The notes: generated from the letters alone by a model not told the origin. A stretch of DNA of 64,000 bases from Microvirga antarctica (GCF_017921815.1 NZ_JAGEMM010000001.1:1364001-1428000), one strand, 5' to 3'; positions 9,601-18,886 are shown, numbered from the stretch's first letter. Translations and numbers: made by a program.

Positions 9601-11520
9601 TTACCAGGATTCGTTCATCAGACGCTGCCCGAGCTGCATATGCTGGGCAAGGAGACGCGAGCCGTCGTTCGAGAGGTGGGCATCGTCCAGATAGATGAAC
9701 GTGTCGTCGAACGCGGTCCGGCAGGATTGCGCCGAACACAGGACGTCGTCGAACCCGATCACGTCGACGTCGACCTCCTTGGCAAGGCGACGGATGAAGG
9801 CAATCACTTCGGCCCGGAACTCGTGGTAATCCTTCAGGCCGATATCACAGCTCTGGTAGGGTCCGAGCGTCATCTTGCCGGTGTGCTGCCGCTCGAGGCA
9901 AAGGCCGATATCGAACTTGCCCTTGGGCGGCGGCGCGATGACCGCGACACGCTTGCCCATGCCGCGGATCTTGTCGACCGTCTCGCGCATGGCGCCGATG
10001 GCCGCATCCAACCCCGCATCCACTTCCACCAGCTTGCCGTCCACTTCACGCAGCAACCGGTTGGGCGGGGTCAGGAACTGGCCGAACGCGCTCGACAGGA
10101 CCACCACCTCGATGGAGGGAGTGTCGGCGAGAAATGTCAGAACCGACTGGTTGAATTTCAGGCATTCTTCCGCCCAGGGCCTCTGGTGACGGTCATCGAG
10201 AGGGGCGAGGTTGAGGAACGGGCCGCAGACGCTCCTTGTCGCCTGTACCACGCCCGCATCCGTCGTCGCCGCGATGCCCGGGACAAGATGCATGGCGTTG
10301 GAATCCCCCCAGACGAGCATCTTGGGGGCGGCCGCGTTGCGGCATTCAGGCTTGGGGGTGAAATCCCCGTTGAATTCGCATTGCGCCCCGAAACCCATGT
10401 TGCCCCGGCGCATGGCGACGTAGTCCACGTCGGACGAGGGGATGGATACCAAGGCAAACGGCGTGGCGACGAGGATGACAGAGGCCGCAACGGCCCCCGC
10501 GATGACCTGGCGCGTCGGGAGGATTTTCGCCCGGCGGATGGGGGATTCGACGAATCGGTAAAGCGCGTAGCCCAGGACGAACGAGAGCGCCAGAAGACCC
10601 GCGCGAACCGGCAGCGGTACTTCCGTCGAGAGATAGACGTTATGGGCGTAGGCAAATAGCGGCCAGTGAACCAGGTAGAGCGAATAGGAGAAGTCGCCGA
10701 TCTTGGCCAGGCCGCGCACCGCGATGTTCGCGTTGAGTGCCTCGGAACGGCACAGGATCACCACCAGCGTGGCCACGCACACCAGAATGGCGCTGCCCCC
10801 CGGATGGCCGTCGATCAGGGGCAGAGCCGGGACGACGAGCAGGAGCATCAGCGCCGGCCCGAGGAGCCAGGTGAAGGGCCGCGCGGGCTTCATGTGGGCG
10901 AGCGCGAGCGCGCCCACCGACCCGATCGCCAATTCCCAGGCCCGGGTCGGCAGGAGGTAGAAGGCAAGGCTCGGTTTCCAGGGCACCATCACCAGGCAGA
11001 GGGCGAGACTGACGAAGAGAACCAGCCACGCGCCCCAGGACCACAGACGCCGCGGCACGAACACGAGCGCCGCCGGGAGCAGGAGGTAATACTGCTCCTC
11101 GATCGACAACGACCACATATGCAGCAACGGTTTGAAGATCGCGCCTGTGCCGAAATAGTCGGTCTGCCGCCAGAGCACCACGTTGGCCACATAGGCCACC
11201 GAGCCGAACACCTGAAGGACGAATTGCTGATACTCGGTCTTGGTGAGGAAGTACTGGGAGGCCAGCACCGTGACGAAAATGGTGAGATAGGCCGATGGCA
11301 GGATGCGCTTGGCGCGTCGGAAATAGAAGTTTCCGAAGGTGAATTTGCCGTTCTGAATGTCGTCCCGGACAATCCTGGTGATCAGATAGCCCGAGATGAC
11401 GAAGAACACATCGACGCCGAGGAATCCGGACTCGAGGCCACCGATCTGCGCATGGTACAGAACGACCAGCACAACGGCTAAGCCGCGCAGTGCCTGAATG
11501 TCGTTTCGAAAAGTCGTCAT
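9601..11520 (-). CDS. Acyltransferase family 3 protein with C-terminal SGNH domain (OafA/YrhL type)
   Basis: A 639-residue membrane protein. The first roughly 370 residues form an acyltransferase-3 domain with about ten hydrophobic helices, starting FRNDIQALRGLAVVLVVLYH, whose His is part of the conserved family motif. A C-terminal SGNH-hydrolase-like domain begins near LVWGDSNAMHL and ends with a DxxH element (DDAHLSNDG). Such fusions O-acetylate LPS O-antigen, exopolysaccharide or peptidoglycan. The ATG at 11520 has GGGGA upstream and gives the family N-terminus; the longer frame to 11745 adds low-quality sequence. The target glycan is unknown. Confidence 0.85.
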   Translation of the reverse strand: MTTFRNDIQALRGLAVVLVVLYHAQIGGLESGFLGVDVFFVISGYLITRIVRDDIQNGKFTFGNFYFRRAKRILPSAYLTIFVTVLASQYFLTKTEYQQFVLQVFGSVAYVANVVLWRQTDYFGTGAIFKPLLHMWSLSIEEQYYLLLPAALVFVPRRLWSWGAWLVLFVSLALCLVMVPWKPSLAFYLLPTRAWELAIGSVGALALAHMKPARPFTWLLGPALMLLLVVPALPLIDGHPGGSAILVCVATLVVILCRSEALNANIAVRGLAKIGDFSYSLYLVHWPLFAYAHNVYLSTEVPLPVRAGLLALSFVLGYALYRFVESPIRRAKILPTRQVIAGAVAASVILVATPFALVSIPSSDVDYVAMRRGNMGFGAQCEFNGDFTPKPECRNAAAPKMLVWGDSNAMHLVPGIAATTDAGVVQATRSVCGPFLNLAPLDDRHQRPWAEECLKFNQSVLTFLADTPSIEVVVLSSAFGQFLTPPNRLLREVDGKLVEVDAGLDAAIGAMRETVDKIRGMGKRVAVIAPPPKGKFDIGLCLERQHTGKMTLGPYQSCDIGLKDYHEFRAEVIAFIRRLAKEVDVDVIGFDDVLCSAQSCRTAFDDTFIYLDDAHLSNDGSRLLAQHMQLGQRLMNESW

Positions 11521-12028
11521 CGTTCCCCAGCTCACCCGGTGCGCCACAATCGACCGTTCGAGCAGATCGTCGGCGATGCCGCGAGATGTTCGAGAACCGG
11601 AGGTCGGGGGAGACTCTGGAGCAAATTCGGTCACCCTGCCATTACTCCCTTGAGGTAGGAGGGAAGCATTGCGGATAGAGGTGAAAGGCCGAAGCGGGCA
11701 GTGTAAGCTCTGGTTGGTCGCACCCTGTACCGCCCGATGACGCAACCAGGATCAGGCCAAATGTTGCCACGGCGGGATTGACGTGGTTCGATGGAAATAT
11801 CGCCGAATTTGCGGTGGTTGGACGGCAAGCGGCGTCGCTGGCTGCTGACCTGCTTCGGCAATCCGGAGGTCCCGAAAGGCGGCGTCGGGGTGCCAAAAGC
11901 AGACAGAACGGCGATTTTGATCGTCCAGACGGTGGCTATTTGACGATTTAGCGGGCACTGGAGAGTGGGGTCCGACGCGCGCGTGCGCCCCACATAATAG
12001 TGTTTCATGAAAGCGAGACTAAATTCAT
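11521..12028. other. 508-base intergenic stretch without a supported gene
   Basis: Between the acyltransferase start and the gene at 12029 I see only short open frames on both strands, none with a good start or recognisable protein. Base use is less GC-rich than the flanks, particularly from 11930 to 12030. It probably holds the divergent promoters of its neighbours; I could not pick out convincing -35/-10 boxes. Confidence 0.5.
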
Positions 12029-12760
12029 ATGTCCGAGATTCAAGCGAGCGGCTATATTCGCGTTCCCAAGGGCACGACCGTCTATCCGACCGGCGATGGC
12101 GTGCCTGCTCCCTCGAGCCGCGACCAGGTTGTGAAGGTCAAGCGGATCTTCGATGTGGATGTGAAGAGCGAGTCGTTCTACCTGCTTCTTCCGGACGACA
12201 TGCGCCTGCGCCATTTTGAGGCGAAGGAAACCAGCCGGTCCAACGCTCCGGACATTTTCGACTACACGGACGAGTTGACCAAGGGCGATTACCGCGCTGT
12301 CGAATGGTCGACGAAATGGGCCCTGATCGCGGATGTGCTCCCGGCCGAAGCCCCTGCGAGCGCCAAGCGGGGCAAGAAGGTCGATGACACGCCCCTGACC
12401 AAGCTTCAGCAGATGGTGCGCGGCTCCGTCTGGCGTTTCACGCAGGACGCGGACCTTCGCTACAAGGTGGGAAACCCCGCCTACGCATCCCTTCGCGACG
12501 ATATCCAGAACAGCCTGCGTCAATTGCCGTCGCATGCCCGCACGCTGGCCGTCGAGGAAAAGCTCGCTGAACTGGGGGTCGTTGACTATATCGACGAGCC
12601 TTGGGGCCCCGTGAAGGAAGGCGAGACCTTCACGGTCATTGGCAAGCTGACATCAGGCTACGCCGGCGGACAGGACGTTCCCACCATGTTCCGCGGCGAG
12701 CGCTTCACCCTGCCCTATTCGAGCCTCGAAGATGTGGTCGAGCTGGTGAAAGCCCCGTAG
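12029..12760 (+). CDS. Hypothetical protein, 243 residues
   Basis: I do not recognise this protein. It begins MSEIQASGYIRVPKGTTVYPT, has no signal peptide and no membrane segment, and is rich in charged residues, with a probable linker (PASAKRGKKVDD) near residue 115. The C-terminal 60 residues (PVKEGETFTVIGKLTSGY to the end) look like a small beta-rich domain. Codon use resembles the neighbouring core genes, which supports real coding. It stands alone between a 0.5-kb gap and a convergent small HTH gene, so context gives no function. Confidence 0.65.
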   Translation: MSEIQASGYIRVPKGTTVYPTGDGVPAPSSRDQVVKVKRIFDVDVKSESFYLLLPDDMRLRHFEAKETSRSNAPDIFDYTDELTKGDYRAVEWSTKWALIADVLPAEAPASAKRGKKVDDTPLTKLQQMVRGSVWRFTQDADLRYKVGNPAYASLRDDIQNSLRQLPSHARTLAVEEKLAELGVVDYIDEPWGPVKEGETFTVIGKLTSGYAGGQDVPTMFRGERFTLPYSSLEDVVELVKAP

Positions 12761-12898
12761 AGACCCGCCGAATGCGCCGCTCCTGCGGGAGCGCGCAACA
12801 GGCGACTCTCCACCTGGCGCCCCGAAGCGGCGTCTCGCGGATCTCGAGGCTGACACGCTCTTGAGATCCCGTTTGCCCCAAGCAAGCCGCAGAGCCTC

Positions 12899-13132
12899 TC
12901 AGATCAACTGGTCCTGTGGCACCTCAAGCGCGGCGGACAGGCTCTCGAGCATGGCTTCCTCGATATCCTTGTGGCCATCCTCGATCGCCTCGATATCGTC
13001 CTTTGAAATGCCGCTCTTGGCCGCGAGGTCGTCGCGCGAGATGTTGCGCCATCGGCGATACGCCATCAGAGCAGGCTCACCTCCCTCGATGGCATACTTG
13101 ATATCGATCGGCACTCGGAACGCGTCCGTCAT
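12899..13132 (-). CDS. Small XRE-type helix-turn-helix protein
   Basis: A 77-residue protein with a Cro/C1-type helix-turn-helix across about residues 22-72: AYRRWRNISRDDLAAKSGISKDDI gives the two DNA-reading helices, and EAIEDGHKDIEEAMLESLSAAL the remaining helices. It is short enough to be only the DNA-binding domain, a form seen in antitoxins and small repressors. No toxin-like partner is adjacent: upstream is the OmpR-type regulator gene on the same strand, 67 bases away. Confidence 0.75.
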   Translation of the reverse strand: MTDAFRVPIDIKYAIEGGEPALMAYRRWRNISRDDLAAKSGISKDDIEAIEDGHKDIEEAMLESLSAALEVPQDQLI

Positions 13133-13199
13133 TGGCGTATCCTCTCGCGACGGAGTCTAGCACACAACTTCCGGCCTTGGGGTTCTTGCCTGCCGACTC

Positions 13200-13934
13200 T
13201 TAGGGATGCTCCACGTCGCCGGTGAACAGATAGCCGACGCCCCGCACGGATTTGATTAATGTCGGCCTCTTGGGTTGAGTCTCAATCTTGCGGCGAAGCC
13301 GCGCCACTTGCGCGTCGATGGCCCGGTCGAATGCCTCCCAGCGCCGTCCGCGGGTGAGATCCATCAACGTATCCCGATCGAGGACGCGGCCGGGATGGGC
13401 CGCGAAGGTGGCCAGAAGATCGAACTCGCCACTTGTCAGCGGCACCAGTTGGCCGCCGGGGGTCGTCAATTCCCGCCGTCCGAGATCAAGCGCCCAGCCG
13501 TCAAAGCGGATTCTGGCACTGGAACTTGCGGGCCCCGCAACGGCACTGTTGTTCGGCGCTGGCGGCCGCAACCGGCGAAGCACGCTTTTGATCCGGGCCA
13601 GAACCTCGCGCAGGTGAAACGGCTTGGCCATGTAATCGTCCGCCCCCACCTCCAGGCCGACAACCGTGTCCAGCATGTCCGTTCGCCCGGTGAGCATGAT
13701 GATGCCGATGGCTGCGGTGCTGCGGATCTCGCGCGCCAGCTGGAGGCCGTCCTCGCCGGGAAGCATCAGGTCGAGCAGGATGAGGTCGATGGGGTGACGC
13801 TGGAGGCAAGTGCGCATGGCTGCGCCGTTTTCCGCCGTGGACACGGCGAACCCCTCGCCCATGAGATAGGTGGACAGCATGCGCACAATGCGGGGGTCAT
13901 CGTCGACGATCAGGATATGAGGCTGCTCAGGCAT
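13200..13934 (-). CDS. OmpR/PhoB-family response regulator
   Basis: A 244-residue two-domain regulator. The receiver domain (about residues 6-118) has the acidic pocket DDDP, the phospho-acceptor Asp55 (LILLDLMLPG), the conserved Thr (MLTGR) and Lys (MAKPF). The C-terminal winged helix (about 140-238) ends in LIKSVRGVGYLFTGD. It would bind DNA when phosphorylated. It is divergent from the FixK-like gene at 14087, and the nearest kinase gene is the FixL-like hybrid at 14927, which may or may not be its partner. The gene is not FixJ, whose output domain is LuxR-type. Confidence 0.92.
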   Translation of the reverse strand: MPEQPHILIVDDDPRIVRMLSTYLMGEGFAVSTAENGAAMRTCLQRHPIDLILLDLMLPGEDGLQLAREIRSTAAIGIIMLTGRTDMLDTVVGLEVGADDYMAKPFHLREVLARIKSVLRRLRPPAPNNSAVAGPASSSARIRFDGWALDLGRRELTTPGGQLVPLTSGEFDLLATFAAHPGRVLDRDTLMDLTRGRRWEAFDRAIDAQVARLRRKIETQPKRPTLIKSVRGVGYLFTGDVEHP

Positions 13935-14086
13935 GGAACGTCCTCGTGGTCGTCATCTGAGGGTGAGCCCCTCGGCCTGTCACAGAATGTTACAGAACGC
14001 GTACATATCCGTACATGGGCATGATACGTCTGTGACAATCTGCTGGTCTACTCGGCATCGGGTCATGATCCCATGCGGAGCAAGCC

Positions 14087-14833
14087 ATGTATTCCTCACT
14101 CGCCGCCCCGAACCGCACCGACCCGGGCCCCGCCTTCAGCCTTGTACGCGAGGGCGAGACCCTGGAAAGCCTCTTCGCGGCACAACCCAGCGAGACCTTC
14201 GCGTCGGGCCAGGCCGTATTCTGGGAAGGGGACGCATCCAGCCACTTGTTTCAGCTGACGGAGGGCTGTCTGCGGCTCTATCGCATTCTTTCTGACGGTC
14301 GTCGCGCGGTCACGGGCTTTGTCTTTCCGGGCGAGAGCCTCGGCGTCTCGTTCCAGGGCCCCCATCTCTACACCGCTGAGGCGGTCACGCCGGTTCGGCT
14401 GAACCGTCTCAGTCTCAGCAGGCTTTACGCCGCAGTGGACGCTTCGGTGCATCTTCGTCAGCAATTGCTCGCCCGGATGTATCGGGACATGAGCGCGGCC
14501 CAGCATCTTATTATCCTGCTGGGCCAACTAAGCGCCGAAGAGCGGGTCGCGAGTTTTCTGCTTTCCGCAGGGCGCCGGTCGGGGGCCGATCGCAGCAGGC
14601 CGCTCACCATCGACCTGCCGATGAGCCGCCTCGATATTGCGGATTACCTGGGCCTGACCATCGAAACCGTGTGCCGCGTCTTCTCGAAATTCAAGCGCGA
14701 CGGCCTGATTGCCCTGGAAGGCCGGCAACGCATCGTTCTCAGGCATCCGGCCGCATTGCAGGCCTTGGCAGGCGGAGGCGGCGAGGATTCCGGCGAAGCA
14801 AAATCCGTACGGCTCACCGCACGAGCGCATTGA
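14087..14833 (+). CDS. CRP/FNR-family regulator, FixK-like (no iron-sulfur cysteines)
   Basis: A 248-residue regulator: cyclic-nucleotide-binding-fold sensor domain (about 30-150), dimerisation helix, then a CRP-type helix-turn-helix (MSRLDIADYLGLTIETVCRVF, about 179-199). It lacks the N-terminal Cys cluster of FNR, which makes it FixK-like: activity would be set by amount or other signals rather than a 4Fe-4S cluster. In the recognition helix the usual E-x-x-S-R reads E193-T-V-C196-R197, so Glu and Arg that read TTGAT half-sites are kept but Ser is Cys. It lies just upstream of the FixL-like kinase. Confidence 0.85.
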   Translation: MYSSLAAPNRTDPGPAFSLVREGETLESLFAAQPSETFASGQAVFWEGDASSHLFQLTEGCLRLYRILSDGRRAVTGFVFPGESLGVSFQGPHLYTAEAVTPVRLNRLSLSRLYAAVDASVHLRQQLLARMYRDMSAAQHLIILLGQLSAEERVASFLLSAGRRSGADRSRPLTIDLPMSRLDIADYLGLTIETVCRVFSKFKRDGLIALEGRQRIVLRHPAALQALAGGGGEDSGEAKSVRLTARAH

Positions 14834-14926
14834 AACCTCGTCCAACCCGCGTCGCGTCGCCTTTGCGGGCGGCGTACGAAGGCCTAGAGTTGGCATTGCC
14901 GCAACCGGCGCCAGGGATCTGCATCA

Positions 14927-17242
14927 ATGGAGCGCCCGAACGATAAGGAGAAGGCGCGAGAGGCCGCATTCGAGCCGGAGCGTTTTCAGGTCGCATTCGA
15001 CCAGGCTGCGGTGGGAATCTGGCTTGTGGATCTGGCCGGCCTCGTGATTGACGTGAATGAGGCCGCCTCCGGAATCCTGGGCTACCGACACGATGAAATC
15101 ATCGGACGGAACTTCGCCGATTTCGTCCATCCGGACGATCTGCCTCAGGCTCAGGCGGTCGCGTCTCGACTGCTTGACGGTACGATCCCGAGCTACCGCA
15201 TCGAAAAGCGCCATCTGCGCAAGGATGGCTCGACCGTGTGGGTGCGGATGACGTCGTCACTTGCCGGAACCGGCATGTCACGCCGCTACCGCATCTCGAT
15301 AATCGAGGATATCAGCGAGCGCAAACAGGCCGAGGAGGCGCAACGGGCGAGCGAGGCGCGCCTTCGCACCGTGCTCGAGGCCATCCCGATCGGCGCCGTG
15401 CTGACCGACGCTGGCGGCCGGATCGTCGAAGTCAACCGGGCCTATCTTGACCTGATCGGCCGCACCAAGGCCGAGGTCTTGTCGGGTCAGGTGGGATTGG
15501 ACGAGGTGACCGCACCGGAATCGATCGCGTCCGACCAGCGCGCCGTCGCCGAGGCCCGTGCATCGGGTGTCTCCGCCCTGTACGAAAAGGATTTTCTGCG
15601 CAACGGCCAGCGCGTGCCCGCCCTGGCGGCCTGCGCCACCCATGATGGCATCAGCTTTGCGGCTTTCGCTCTGGATCTGACTGAACGGAAGGCAGCCGAG
15701 GCCGCTCTGCAGGAGCGCGAGGCGCGGCTGCGCTCCATCGTCGACACGGCCCCCGAGGCGCTCATCACAATCGGCGAGCGCGGCGTGATTGAATCGTTCA
15801 GCCGATCCGCCGAGATCCTGTTCGGCTACGCAGCCGAGGAGGTGGTGGGGCAGAATGTCAGCATGCTGATGCCAGCGCCCTACCGGCAGGAGCATGACGG
15901 CTATCTGGAGCATTATCGGCGGACCGGCGAGCGCCGTATTATCGGAATCGGCCGCGTCGTCAGCGCCCAGCGCAAGGATGGCAGCGTCTTTCCGATGGAG
16001 CTCGCGGTCGGCGAAGTCCAGACGGGCGGCAGGCGCCTGTTCACGGGCTTCATTCGCGATCTGACGGCGACGCGCAAGATCGAGCAGGAATTGCGACAGG
16101 CCCAGAAAATGGAAGCGATCGGCCAACTCACAGGAGGGGTGGCCCACGATTTCAACAATCTCCTGACGGTGATTCTCGGAAATCTCGAGATGCTCGAGGC
16201 GGGACTGACAGACGAGCGCCAGATGGCCCTGGTGCGGGAGGCGCGGGAGACCGCAGAGAATGGCGCTCAGCTCACCGAGCGCCTGCTTGCGTTCGGGCGT
16301 CGGCAACCGCTGCAACCGAGACCCACCAATATCGGGCAATTGCTGGGTGAGATGACTCCGCTCCTGCGCCGCACCCTCGGCGAAGCGATCGCCGTCAGGG
16401 GCAAGTCGGACAATGACCTCTGGACCGTGCTTGTCGACCCGAGTCAATTGCAGAACGCCCTCCTGAACCTCGCCATCAACGCCCGCGACGCCATGCCGGA
16501 TGGCGGCCGGCTGATCCTCACCGCGGAGAATACCGAGCTCGAGGCTGATTACGTCCGCTTCTATCCGGAAGTGAGAGCCGGCCGCTACGTGATGGTCGCG
16601 GTCACAGACACGGGAAGCGGCATGTCCCGGGATGTGCAGGAGCGGGCCTTCGAGCCGTTTTTTACCACCAAGGATGTCGGAGCCGGCAGCGGACTCGGCC
16701 TTGCCATGGTGTATGGCTTTGCCAAGCAATCGAACGGGCATGTGGCTCTCTACAGCGAACCCGATCGCGGCACGACAATCCGGATCTATCTGCCGCGCTT
16801 TGCGCCTGTCGGCGAGGCCGCGATCGAGCAGCCGATCGACAGTCCCATCGGTGATTTTCGCGGCCGCGGCGAGCTGATTCTCGTCGTGGAGGACGATGCG
16901 CGGGTGAGACGCATGACAATGGCGCGCCTGCGCGAACTCGGCTACCGCGTTCTCGATGCCCCCGATGGCCCGTCGGCGCTGGCGATTCTGCAAGGGCACC
17001 GCAATGTGCAGCTGCTGTTCACCGACATGATCATGCCCGGCGGCATGACCGGTGCCGATCTGGCGGCAGTGGCGCGGGAATCCTGGCCGTCGATCAAGGT
17101 GCTGCTGACATCCGGCTATGCGGAGCCTGATGTGGTGCAACGCGGCCACGCCACGGAAGCGCGGTGGCTCAAGAAGCCCTATGCAAAGGCGGAGCTTGCG
17201 CGAACGCTTCGGCTCATTCTCGACGAGCCAGGACCGGCCTGA
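14927..17242 (+). CDS. FixL-like hybrid histidine kinase (PAS-PAS-heme PAS-HisKA-HATPase-REC)
   Basis: A 771-residue soluble sensor kinase. PAS domains lie at about 20-130, 140-250 and 262-380. The third closely resembles the FixL heme [16 protein letters not shown], His323 in [15 protein letters not shown] with Arg343, [14 protein letters not shown] and FTGFIRDLT. In FixL the heme ligand His and the O2-sensing Arg are 20 residues apart, as here. The kinase follows (GGVAHDFNN, His407; N box [11 protein letters not shown] boxes), then a receiver with phospho-acceptor Asp700 (LLFTDMIMP). It probably senses oxygen and signals by phosphorelay. No membrane segments; its FixJ-like partner is not in the window. 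Confidence 0.9.
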   Translation: MERPNDKEKAREAAFEPERFQVAFDQAAVGIWLVDLAGLVIDVNEAASGILGYRHDEIIGRNFADFVHPDDLPQAQAVASRLLDGTIPSYRIEKRHLRKDGSTVWVRMTSSLAGTGMSRRYRISIIEDISERKQAEEAQRASEARLRTVLEAIPIGAVLTDAGGRIVEVNRAYLDLIGRTKAEVLSGQVGLDEVTAPESIASDQRAVAEARASGVSALYEKDFLRNGQRVPALAACATHDGISFAAFALDLTERKAAEAALQEREARLRSIVDTAPEALITIGERGVIESFSRSAEILFGYAAEEVVGQNVSMLMPAPYRQEHDGYLEHYRRTGERRIIGIGRVVSAQRKDGSVFPMELAVGEVQTGGRRLFTGFIRDLTATRKIEQELRQAQKMEAIGQLTGGVAHDFNNLLTVILGNLEMLEAGLTDERQMALVREARETAENGAQLTERLLAFGRRQPLQPRPTNIGQLLGEMTPLLRRTLGEAIAVRGKSDNDLWTVLVDPSQLQNALLNLAINARDAMPDGGRLILTAENTELEADYVRFYPEVRAGRYVMVAVTDTGSGMSRDVQERAFEPFFTTKDVGAGSGLGLAMVYGFAKQSNGHVALYSEPDRGTTIRIYLPRFAPVGEAAIEQPIDSPIGDFRGRGELILVVEDDARVRRMTMARLRELGYRVLDAPDGPSALAILQGHRNVQLLFTDMIMPGGMTGADLAAVARESWPSIKVLLTSGYAEPDVVQRGHATEARWLKKPYAKAELARTLRLILDEPGPA

Positions 17243-17250
17243 CGAAATAG

Positions 17251-17730
17251 CTACACGAGCCGCTCGGGCCACCGTGCGCGCGTCGGCTCACGTGTGACGA
17301 ATTGCTTCAGGGCTGCGCCCACGAGAAGGGCGGCGGGGTACAGAATCTCGGCCTCGCACAAGATGTGCCGCTGCAGCCTTTCAGCAAGTGCTCCCGCCGA
17401 CGCATCGCCAACCTCGGCAGCGGCTGCCGCGAGATCGTCAAGGGCGCGCCCAATTGCTTTCTGATCCGCCTCGATCAGCGGGCCTTGCTTCTTGAGCTGT
17501 TCGGTCAGCGCAATGACGCCCGGTGCGTCGGGAACTGACCGTCCGGCAGCAATGTCAGCGAGGATGCCTAGCGGACGAAGTCCATCTTCCTCCCGGGCGA
17601 AATGGGGGTGGATCAACTCGTCCACGCATCGCGCCGCCGCACCGAGTCGACCGCCTCCGTTGACCACGCAGGACAGTGCGCGTTCAAGGGCGTCGAGCTC
17701 CGCTTTGAGGGGCGCGGGAATTGACAGCAT
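17251..17730 (-). CDS. Hemerythrin-like HHE cation-binding protein
   Basis: A 159-residue all-helical protein with pairs of His/Glu placed as in hemerythrin HHE domains: HPHFAREEDGLRPL near residue 42 and QRHILCEAEILYPAALL near residue 120, followed by another helix. Such proteins can hold a di-iron site and bind O2 or NO or serve in iron handling. It converges on the FixL-like kinase (8 bases apart) and belongs by position to the low-oxygen island. The N-terminal first His of the usual set is not obvious, so metal content is inferred. Confidence 0.7.
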   Translation of the reverse strand: MLSIPAPLKAELDALERALSCVVNGGGRLGAAARCVDELIHPHFAREEDGLRPLGILADIAAGRSVPDAPGVIALTEQLKKQGPLIEADQKAIGRALDDLAAAAAEVGDASAGALAERLQRHILCEAEILYPAALLVGAALKQFVTREPTRARWPERLV

Positions 17731-18112
17731 GTTGTCTTCTCACACCAGAAACGCCGCTGCGAGCCGGATGCCCGCATGTCCGAGAAAAATGCTACGGCGG
17801 GACGCCATTGGTCCGCATTGCTCAATATCAATATGGAAACGGGCTGGCGGCGATCGCGTGCCGGCGGCCGGCTTGCCTCCCCTGTGAATTGCGATGCGGA
17901 TCTTGTGGTTCCGGTCGCATACGGTCATGCCCGGGACCATTCAGCTGCTCACGGCTCATTGAAACCAAAGAAGCCTCACGAATGTCTCGACCCAGAGTTC
18001 GAGGCAGAGGCTTTCGGAAAAGTCCCTTTGGAACATGGCCGATTGACGAGGATCAATGCCAAGCTGGCCCGGCAGCCCTTTGCTGAGCTCTCCAGAGCGG
18101 AGGGAGATTTTC
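17731..18112. other. Intergenic region upstream of uspA
   Basis: This 382-base stretch lies between the hemerythrin-like gene (divergent) and uspA. I find no convincing gene in it. It contains the FNR/FixK-like site at 18043-18056 and the ribosome-binding site GGAGGGAG just before the uspA start. Confidence 0.6.
18043..18056 (+). promoter_or_regulatory. FNR/FixK-type site, one mismatch
   Basis: TTGACGAGGATCAA matches the TTGAT-N4-ATCAA consensus at nine of ten informative bases. Its centre is about 63 bases upstream of the uspA start, a spacing compatible with class II activation around -41. Confidence 0.6.
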
Positions 18113-18550
18113 ATGTATCGCAACATTCTCGTTGCCACTGACGGGTCGTCACTATCCGGCCGCGCCGTGGAACATGGAGCCGGTCTCGCCGAAGAGCTCG
18201 GCGCAAAGCTGTTCGTGCTGACGGTCACCGAGCGTTTTCATGTCTTTGCCGTGGAGGCGGATCAACTAGAGGAGACGCCGACATCGTTCAAGCGACAGAT
18301 GAAGATGGCTGCCGACCGCGCCCTGTCGGAAGCTACCGCCATTGCATCACGCGTCGGCATGGACCCGACCCCGATCCACGTCGAGGACGATGCCCCCTAT
18401 GCGGCGATCATCCGCACAGCGGAGGAACGCCGGTGCGATGTCATCGTCATGGCGTCGCATGGGCGCGGGGGTCTGTCGGCCTTCCTGTTGGGCAGCGAGA
18501 CCATGAAGGTGCTGGCCCATTCGAAAATCCCTGTCCTGGTCGTCAGGTGA
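18113..18550 (+). CDS. Universal stress protein, UspA family
   Basis: A 145-residue single-domain UspA protein starting MYRNILVATDGSSLSGRAVE. The ATP-binding signature is present at the C-terminus: ASHGRGGLSAFLLGSETMKVL, fitting the G-2x-G-9x-G(S) pattern, then IPVLVV. The role is cytoplasmic stress survival; in rhizobia and relatives such genes often belong to the FixK/FNR regulon. The start at ATG 18113 follows a strong GGAGGGAG site. An FNR-like box lies upstream, and the cytochrome pair converges on it 9 bases downstream. Confidence 0.9.
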   Translation: MYRNILVATDGSSLSGRAVEHGAGLAEELGAKLFVLTVTERFHVFAVEADQLEETPTSFKRQMKMAADRALSEATAIASRVGMDPTPIHVEDDAPYAAIIRTAEERRCDVIVMASHGRGGLSAFLLGSETMKVLAHSKIPVLVVR

Positions 18551-18559
18551 GGCCGCAGA

Positions 18560-18886
18560 TCATTTCTGGATCGATTGCAGATACGCGATCAGATCGTTGA
18601 TCTCGGCCGCATCGAGCTGGAATTCCGGCATGGTCGGATGCCCGGTGGTGATGCCCTCGGCGAAGGATTCCGCCAGGTTCTCGATGGGGTAGCGCGTGTG
18701 CAATATCCGGAACGGCGGCGCCTCCGACAGCGGGCTGTCGCCGATCCGCCCGATCGCATGGCACTGCGCACAGTGAACCTGTGCGAAATGCGCGCCTCGC
18801 TGAATACGCCCCTCCTGGGCAGTCGCCGCATGCGGCGCCGCCACGGCCAGCGTCAGTGCCATCGCCGCAAGGCCCCGGGGCATCAT
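18560..18886 (-). CDS. Small exported c-type cytochrome
   Basis: A 108-residue monoheme cytochrome c with a signal peptide (MMPRGLAAMALTLAVAAPHAATA) and a CAQCH heme site near residue 39. A likely axial Met lies in GHPTMPEFQLD, followed by a typical C-terminal helix (EINDLIAYLQSI). It would carry electrons in the periplasm. Its start overlaps the stop of the upstream unknown gene by ATGA (18883-18886), so the two are one operon behind the FNR box at 19359-19372. The redox partner is unknown; adaptation to low oxygen is inferred from context. Confidence 0.87.
   Translation of the reverse strand: MMPRGLAAMALTLAVAAPHAATAQEGRIQRGAHFAQVHCAQCHAIGRIGDSPLSEAPPFRILHTRYPIENLAESFAEGITTGHPTMPEFQLDAAEINDLIAYLQSIQK

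Noticed and set aside
9580..9620. GC-rich inverted repeat after the acyltransferase gene
   Set aside because: The stem is imperfect and there is no T-run on the relevant strand, so I do not call a terminator.
7281..9698. 805-codon open frame on the plus strand
   Set aside because: It lies opposite malate synthase G, has no recognisable domain and a His/Arg/Gly-rich composition typical of antisense frames in GC-rich genes.
11631..12008. 125-codon frame on the minus strand in the 11.5-12 kb gap
   Set aside because: No ribosome-binding site, no family resemblance and a composition unlike the neighbours.
13200..13934. FixJ as identity of the response regulator
   Set aside because: The output domain is an OmpR-type winged helix (VRGVGYLF), not the LuxR-type helix-turn-helix of FixJ.
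17776..18141. 121-codon frame upstream of uspA
   Set aside because: It overlaps the FNR-like box and the uspA start and has no recognisable protein features.
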